Below are positions 14,723 through 18,979 of a stretch of 18,979 nucleotides of DNA, piece by piece. Positions within the stretch are counted from its first letter, which is position 1. Every line of letters starts with the position of its first letter. The translations under genes were made by a program, and so were the position numbers. Where the stretch lies: NCBI GenBank assembly GCA_955652025.1, contig CATPAO010000361.1:1-18979 (forward strand), read 5' to 3'. Under the pieces are notes generated by a model. It saw nothing but the letters and a program-made list of their open reading frames with translations. It searched no databases and had not been told where the DNA came from. The stretch is from Casimicrobiaceae bacterium. Lineage in GTDB: Bacteria > Pseudomonadota > Gammaproteobacteria > Burkholderiales > Casimicrobiaceae.

Positions 14723-15810
14723 GCTGCGAGGGCCTCCCCTGGCCACGGCATGGTCGTTTCGATGTCGTTCATTCGGATCTCGCGCAACATGCGCACGTCG
14801 GCGCCGCCGGCGTCGACGCCCACGTAAATCAGGCGTTCGGACTCCCCGGCCAATCGATCGAAATATCTGGCGACCGCCGCCAACTGCGCCGTGACCGTCT
14901 GCGCGGCGTTGACCGTGCCTCGAAACGCCGCGCCGCCCGCGAGATCCGCCGTGTACCACGCCAGATGCTTGCGCGCGGTGCGCACGCCCATCTCCTCGCC
15001 GTGAAACGTGTAGTGATCGGCGAGGTGCTCGGCGATGAGCGCCTCCGCTTCGCGGACGCGAGGCGGCGGCAAATGGTCTCCGGTGGCCAGGAAATGCAGG
15101 ATCTCGCGAAAAATCCAGGGCCGACCTTGCGCGGCGCGGCCGATCATCAGTCCATCGGCGCCGGTGGCTTGCAGAACACCGGCCGCACGCTCGGGCGTGT
15201 CGATGTCGCCGTTCGCGAGCACTGGAATGGCGACCGCACGTTTCACCGCGGCGATCGTGTCGTATTCGACGGCGCCGACGAACGCGCAGGCGCGCGTCCG
15301 GCCATGCACGGCGAGGGCTGCGATGCCGGCGTCCTCGGCGATCCGCGCGATCGCGATCGCGTTGCGCGCACCGGGTGCCGGTCCGGTGCGGATTTTGAGC
15401 GTCACCGGAACGGGCACCGCATTCACTACGGCCGTGACGATCGCCGCGACCAGCGGCTCGTTCGAGAGCAGCGCCGAGCCGGCGGCCGCGTTGCAGACCT
15501 TCTTCGCCGGGCAGCCCATGTTGATGTCGATGATCTGCGCGCCGCGGTCGACGTTGTAGCGCGCGGCGTCGGCGAGAAGCCGCGGATCGGCGCCCGCGAT
15601 CTGCACGGCGATCGGCGCGACTTCGCCGCGATGATCGATACGCCGCCGCGACTTTTCGGTGTTGCGGAGCCGCGGGTCGCAACCGACCATTTCAGACACC
15701 GCATAGCCCGCGGCCAGGCGCTTGCATAGCATGCGGAACGGCCGATCGGTGACCCCCGCCATCGGCGCCACGGCGAGATTGTTCGGCAAAAAGTACGGAC
15801 CGATGCGCAC
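14719..15810 (-). CDS. dusB: tRNA-dihydrouridine synthase DusB
   Basis: DusB is an FMN enzyme that reduces specific uridines in the tRNA D-loop with NADPH. The sequence opens [15 protein letters not shown] and has the catalytic Cys100 in [10 protein letters not shown], at the same number as in E. coli. [20 protein letters not shown] and [17 protein letters not shown] give the TIM-barrel FMN site, and RKHLAWY belongs to the helical domain. The protein has 363 residues against 321 in E. coli. The excess is a C-terminal stretch of about 42 residues starting near [10 protein letters not shown], after the point where the E. coli protein ends. The start is a clear ATG. Its stop overlaps the GTG of fis. 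It heads the dusB-fis-purH-pagP-purD-hemF series. Confidence 0.95.
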   Translation of the reverse strand: MRIGPYFLPNNLAVAPMAGVTDRPFRMLCKRLAAGYAVSEMVGCDPRLRNTEKSRRRIDHRGEVAPIAVQIAGADPRLLADAARYNVDRGAQIIDINMGCPAKKVCNAAAGSALLSNEPLVAAIVTAVVNAVPVPVTLKIRTGPAPGARNAIAIARIAEDAGIAALAVHGRTRACAFVGAVEYDTIAAVKRAVAIPVLANGDIDTPERAAGVLQATGADGLMIGRAAQGRPWIFREILHFLATGDHLPPPRVREAEALIAEHLADHYTFHGEEMGVRTARKHLAWYTADLAGGAAFRGTVNAAQTVTAQLAAVARYFDRLAGESERLIYVGVDAGGADVRMLREIRMNDIETTMPWPGEALAA

Positions 15811-15860
15811 GAATTTATGACGGGAAGGAAAAAGCGACAGGCGGATGACGAACGATCATG

Positions 15861-15866
15861 ATTATA
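15861..15866 (-). promoter_or_regulatory. Candidate -10 box of the dusB-fis-purH operon
   Basis: A perfect TATAAT (minus strand, 15866-15861) lies about 50 bases upstream of the dusB ATG in the 155-base gap after ubiH. The best -35 candidate, TTGCCG, is 20 bases upstream of it, longer than the normal spacer, so the promoter may depend on an activator. No terminator with a T-run is seen between ubiH and this box. Confidence 0.5.
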
Positions 15867-15965
15867 CCGCTTTGGATGCGTTGCGTCGGCAAGTCATTGG
15901 TGCGGTGGATCGACCGCGACACGCCGGCCGCGAATGCGCCGTGACCGCGCGAGCGCTCGTGGAAA

Positions 15966-17123
15966 CTATCGCCAGCCGAACAGCATCGCGCGAGTGAACG
16001 CCCGCTTGACCGGCGGCGCCGCGTCGAGGAGCATCAATGCCACGCCGCGCGTCCAGCGCACGAAGGGCGCCTCGGTGCCGAACATTTGTACGAGACCGTG
16101 CGTGAAGGCGATGCCCGCGAGCCGGTCTGGCGCGCGAGTCCGCGCGTAGTCGCGGAGCATCTCGCGCCCGCCAATGTCGTCGCGGCGTGCGGCGATGATC
16201 GCGCGCGCGAGCTCGAAGGCATCGCGCAAGCCGAGATTGAATCCCTGCCCGGCGACCGGATGCAGCGCTTGCGCCGCGTTGCCGAGAACGACGACACGCG
16301 CGCCGATCGTCGGACGCGCGACTTCGAGCGCCAGCGGAAACGTCCGCCGCTCGCCGACGTTCGTGAAGCCTTCGACGCGCGTGCCGAAATGGGCGCCGAG
16401 GCGGCGCAGGAATTCGTCGTCGGAAAGTGCGAGTACTTGCTCGGCGCGTGCGGGCGTCATCGTCCACACGAGGCCGTAGTGGTCGTTTTCGGGCAGAAGC
16501 GCCATCGGACCGTCCGCGGTGAAGCGCTCGTAGGCGCAACCCCCATGGGCACGATGGACGAACACTTTCGCCGTGACCGCGACCTGTCCGTAATCGCGGC
16601 GCTCCCGGCGGATACCGGCCACGATGGCACCGCTGCCATCGGCGACGGCGGCGAGTCGCGCCGTCAACATTTCGGCGCGCGGATCGGCGGGCGTCACCGC
16701 CGCGTAGGCGGGTGTGCCGCCGACGTGTTTGGCCGCAATCCCGAATCGAACGTCGACGTTCGCGCGCACTAACGCGGTATCGAGCGTCGCTTGCAGCGCT
16801 CGATAGGACACGACATAGCCCAGCGCCGGCAGATCGTGCTCCGACGCGCTGAGTCGGGTCATTCCGAAGCCGGACGCTTGCGAAACGTCGATCGACGTGA
16901 TCGGCGTCACCGCACCGGGCATCGCGGCGAGCGCCGACCATACTCGAAGCCGCTCGAAGATGAGCCGCGCACCGTGCGAGAGCGCGAGCGAGCGGTCGCC
17001 GCGCGCGGGGGCGCCTGCCGGCCGCGCGTCCAGCACAACCACGTCGAGGTCGGCGTCTGAGAGCGCGAGCGCGAGCGTCGCGCCTACCGGTCCCGCCCCG
17101 ACAATGACAACATCACGAAGCAT
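15966..17123 (-). CDS. ubiH: UbiH-type FAD-dependent ubiquinone biosynthesis hydroxylase
   Basis: This is a flavin monooxygenase of the UbiH/UbiF/UbiI/Coq6 family that hydroxylates the ring of ubiquinone precursors with O2 and NAD(P)H. The 385-residue protein has the FAD-binding VIVGAGPVGATLALAL (6-21), RSLALSHGAR (44-53, the family DARA-type segment, here GDRS) and the second FAD motif GNAAQALHPVAGQGFNLGLRD (281-301). GNAAQ at that place is the UbiH version; most relatives have GDAAH. Which ring carbon it modifies is inferred, since betaproteobacterial members can differ in regiospecificity. An in-frame TGA six bases upstream fixes the ATG at 17123. It follows pepP by 97 bases, matching the E. 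coli pepP-ubiH pairing. No strong ribosome-binding site is seen. Confidence 0.9.
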   Translation of the reverse strand: MLRDVVIVGAGPVGATLALALSDADLDVVVLDARPAGAPARGDRSLALSHGARLIFERLRVWSALAAMPGAVTPITSIDVSQASGFGMTRLSASEHDLPALGYVVSYRALQATLDTALVRANVDVRFGIAAKHVGGTPAYAAVTPADPRAEMLTARLAAVADGSGAIVAGIRRERRDYGQVAVTAKVFVHRAHGGCAYERFTADGPMALLPENDHYGLVWTMTPARAEQVLALSDDEFLRRLGAHFGTRVEGFTNVGERRTFPLALEVARPTIGARVVVLGNAAQALHPVAGQGFNLGLRDAFELARAIIAARRDDIGGREMLRDYARTRAPDRLAGIAFTHGLVQMFGTEAPFVRWTRGVALMLLDAAPPVKRAFTRAMLFGWR

Positions 17124-17127
17124 CGAT

Positions 17128-17155
17128 CAGATTCGCCCAAACAGATTCGCCCAAA
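17128..17155. repeat. 14-bp perfect tandem duplication upstream of ubiH
   Basis: CAGATTCGCCCAAA occurs twice without a gap (17128-17141 and 17142-17155), ending 4 bases from the ubiH start codon. It occupies the place where a ribosome-binding site would be expected and neither copy holds a clear one. It is probably a recent slippage duplication. Confidence 0.75.
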
Positions 17156-17220
17156 GGGTGCCATGCGTTGACTCCTGGCCGGTCCGCCGTGAATCGGTCA
17201 ACGAAACGAGACGTCACCTC

Positions 17221-18540
17221 TTAACGTCGGCAGGCTGCCTCGACTTCGGCGACGGACTTCGGTGCAGCGACTGTCAGGTTTTCGATGCCCCCCGCCGTCA
17301 CCAGCACGTCGTCCTCGATGCGCACGCCGATGTTCCAGAAGCGTTCCGGCACGTTTTCCGCAGGACGGATATACGCGCCCGGCTCCACCGTCAGCACCAT
17401 GCCGGCTGCGAGCTTTTGCGATGCGCCCTTGACCTGGTAGAGCCCGGCGTCGTGCACGTCCATCCCGAGCCAATGGCCGGCGCGATGCATGTAGAACTGC
17501 TTGTACGCGCCGGTTTCGAGAACCTGCTCGAGCGTGCCGGTGCAAAGGCCAAGGTCGATGAATCCCTGCGCCAACACGCGCTCGGCGACTTTGTGATAGT
17601 CGTGAAAATCCGCGCCCGGCTTCACAGCGTCGATGCAGGCGAGCTGCGTGGCGAGCACCAGCTCGTACACGTCCTTCTGCGGCCCGGCGAACTTGCCGTT
17701 GACCGGAAATGTGCGCGTGATGTCCGACGCATAGCCGTGGTATTCGCAACCGGCGTCGATCAGCAACAGATCGCCGTCCGCCATCTGCCGGTTATTGTCG
17801 CGGTAGTGGAGAACGCAGGCGTTGGGCCCGGAACCGACGATCGACGAGTACGCGACCGACTGCGCGCCTTCGCGCAGGAACTCGTGCATAAGCTCGGCCT
17901 CGACCTGGTATTCGTACCAGCCGGGACGTGCGCACTCCATCGCGCGGCGGTGCGCGGCAGCGGAAATCGCGGCGGCGCGGCGCATCAGCTTGAGCTCGTG
18001 CGCATCCTTGACGAGACGCATCTGGTCGAGCGCGGCGCGCACGTCGACGACCTCTTCCGGCGCGGCGACGCCGGCCCGCGCGCGATTGCGCACCTCGTTC
18101 AGGAGATCGGTGATCCGCCGGTCCCAGTCGCCGAACAATCCGAGCGGCGTGAACAGCGCCGGCCGATCGGACGCGATGTCGGGCAGCTTGGTTTTGAGCT
18201 CGGCGATCGAATGCGCCTCGTCGAAGCCGAAGATTTCTCGCGCAGCGTCGGGACCGTAGCGGAATCCGTCCCAAACTTCGCGCTCCTCGTTCTTGTCGCG
18301 GCAGAACAGCACATGGCGATCGCCCTCGGGGCCAGCGACCAGCGCGACGACGGCCTCCGGTTCAGGGAAACCGGACAAATAATAAAAATAACTGTCGTGG
18401 CGAAACGGGAAATACGAGTCGCGATTGCGCGGGACTTCGGGCGCCGTCGGAACGAGCGCCAAACCGCCGCCGGCGTGCTTGCGCATTGATTTCAGGACCG
18501 CGTCGCGGCGCGCGCGATAGATCTGGTGGGCGTGGTTCAT
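17221..18540 (-). CDS. pepP: Xaa-Pro aminopeptidase (aminopeptidase P) PepP
   Basis: PepP is a cytoplasmic dimanganese peptidase that removes N-terminal residues preceding proline. The 439-residue protein has the N-terminal creatinase-like domain (about 1-170, with RNRDSYFPFRHDSYFYYLSG) and the C-terminal pita-bread domain. Metal ligands are all visible: Asp262 (IDAGCEY), Asp273 (SDITRTFP), His356 (HRAGHWLG), Glu386 (TVEPG) and Glu409 (VRIED), each offset by 2-3 from the E. coli numbering. The ATG has AGGA about 8 bases upstream. A TATAAT (minus strand, 18569-18564) precedes it. It is the first gene of the minus-strand block and is divergent from the folate enzyme gene. Confidence 0.97.
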   Translation of the reverse strand: MNHAHQIYRARRDAVLKSMRKHAGGGLALVPTAPEVPRNRDSYFPFRHDSYFYYLSGFPEPEAVVALVAGPEGDRHVLFCRDKNEEREVWDGFRYGPDAAREIFGFDEAHSIAELKTKLPDIASDRPALFTPLGLFGDWDRRITDLLNEVRNRARAGVAAPEEVVDVRAALDQMRLVKDAHELKLMRRAAAISAAAHRRAMECARPGWYEYQVEAELMHEFLREGAQSVAYSSIVGSGPNACVLHYRDNNRQMADGDLLLIDAGCEYHGYASDITRTFPVNGKFAGPQKDVYELVLATQLACIDAVKPGADFHDYHKVAERVLAQGFIDLGLCTGTLEQVLETGAYKQFYMHRAGHWLGMDVHDAGLYQVKGASQKLAAGMVLTVEPGAYIRPAENVPERFWNIGVRIEDDVLVTAGGIENLTVAAPKSVAEVEAACRR

Positions 18541-18563
18541 GGTTCCATCCTGTGTAGTCGCTC

Positions 18564-18569
18564 ATTATA
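18564..18569 (-). promoter_or_regulatory. Candidate -10 box of pepP
   Basis: A perfect TATAAT on the minus strand lies 24 bases before the pepP ATG in the 72-base divergent gap. No good -35 box is seen at 16-18 bases upstream. It would give a short leader of about 16 bases that still includes the AGGATGG ribosome-binding region. Confidence 0.45.
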
Positions 18570-18612
18570 TGTTGCGCGACCGTTCGCCGCCGGTTGCGAT
18601 ACCATCGACGCC

Positions 18613-18979
18613 ATGGCGTCCGCAAGCTCGCAAAGCGCGCCCCCGCCGATCGGAACGGCGCTCCGCGACGCCAAGCGCACGGTGCGCGACGAGACGCAGG
18701 CAGTTCGCGACGCGTTGTCCGCGTCGATGCGCGAAGGCGCATCGCTCGCCATTGCCGGCAAGATTCTCGCGTTGCGCTCGTTCGCCGCCGCGCGCGCGGT
18801 GCTGGTCACGATTCCGTTCCGCTCGGAATGGAACGCGCGTCTCGTCGCCGCGGCGGCGCTTGCGACGGGCAAGGTGGTGGTCTCGCCGCGCGTCGATCCG
18901 GTTGCCCGAATGTTGACGCTCCATCGCGTTGCCGACCTCGACACTGACATGGCGCCCGGATATCGTGGCATTCCGGAAC
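18613..18979 (+). CDS. 5-formyltetrahydrofolate cyclo-ligase, N-terminal part (truncated by window edge)
   Basis: This enzyme (also called MTHF synthetase, YgfA in E. coli) converts 5-formyl-THF to 5,10-methenyl-THF with ATP, returning a storage folate to use. About 122 codons are in the window; the ATP-binding C-terminal half lies beyond the right edge. After a tail of about 18 residues come ALRDAKRTVRDETQAVRDAL, LRSFAAARAVLVTIPFRSEW (the family 'Y.P...E' region), GKVVVSPRVDP and PGYRGIP near the edge, where relatives have GxxGIxEP. The ATG at 18613 is the only sensible start; the ribosome-binding site is weak. It is divergent from pepP. The product feeds the one-carbon pool used by PurH. 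Confidence 0.85.
   Translation, partial: MASASSQSAPPPIGTALRDAKRTVRDETQAVRDALSASMREGASLAIAGKILALRSFAAARAVLVTIPFRSEWNARLVAAAALATGKVVVSPRVDPVARMLTLHRVADLDTDMAPGYRGIPE

Noticed and set aside
16897..18489. 530-codon open frame on the plus strand
   Set aside because: It lies opposite pepP and part of ubiH, both complete with all catalytic residues.
18541..18612. 6S RNA gene (ssrS), often found next to the 5-formyl-THF cyclo-ligase gene
   Set aside because: The gap to pepP is only 72 bases, too short for a 6S RNA of about 180 bases, and no zapA is present on this side.
1..18979. CRISPR array, prophage, toxin-antitoxin or defence gene cluster
   Set aside because: No spaced direct repeats, integrase, transposase, nuclease or toxin-like small gene pair was seen; genes are core metabolism and transport with uniform composition.

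Overview
The window is GC-rich, densely coding chromosomal DNA of proteobacterial type. It most likely comes from an aerobic member of the Betaproteobacteria, in or near the Burkholderiales. The reasons are the linked orders dusB-fis-purH and purD-hemF, a BPSS1780-like membrane protein, an outer-membrane PagP, the oxygen-dependent enzymes HemF and UbiH, frequent GTG/TTG starts and REP-like intergenic palindromes. This placement rests on gene content and order recalled from known genomes, not on a search. I see no rRNA, tRNA, CRISPR array, phage or insertion sequence.

Layout. (1) 1-2769, minus strand: an RND efflux unit, with the periplasmic adaptor followed by the N-terminal half of the inner-membrane pump, which runs off the left edge. 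(2) 2770-3120: a divergent regulatory region with two hairpins and a strong sigma70-type promoter. (3) 3121-8351, plus strand: a complete high-affinity branched-chain amino acid (or related amide) ABC importer, livK-H-M-G-F. LivK has its own promoter and a rho-independent terminator, so the binding protein can be made in excess of the membrane parts. A BPSS1780-like membrane protein follows at 8391-9140. (4) 9147-18540, minus strand: ten genes in transcription order pepP, ubiH, dusB, fis, purH, pagP, purD, hemF, a nudF-like Nudix hydrolase and acyP. (5) 18613 to the right edge, plus strand: the N-terminal part of 5-formyltetrahydrofolate cyclo-ligase, divergent from pepP.

How the genes work together. 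The minus-strand block joins ubiquinone synthesis (ubiH), tRNA modification (dusB), nucleoid control (fis), the end and an early step of purine synthesis (purH, purD), heme synthesis (hemF) and housekeeping hydrolases. From dusB to hemF the genes are packed with overlaps of one start codon on one stop codon, or gaps of 3-4 bases, which suggests one translationally coupled operon driven from the TATAAT box upstream of dusB. PurH uses 10-formyl-THF, so the folate enzyme at the right edge is metabolically related.

Most of the window is ordinary core genome. The points that stand out are: a lipid A palmitoyltransferase (PagP) placed between purH and purD, with Ser instead of Gly at the acyl-chain 'ruler' position; a MXKDX-type repeat tail on LivK; a chain of GTGA/TTGA/GTGA/ATGA start-stop overlaps; a 42-residue C-terminal extension on DusB; and a few compact palindromic elements. 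I found no clear new multi-gene system.
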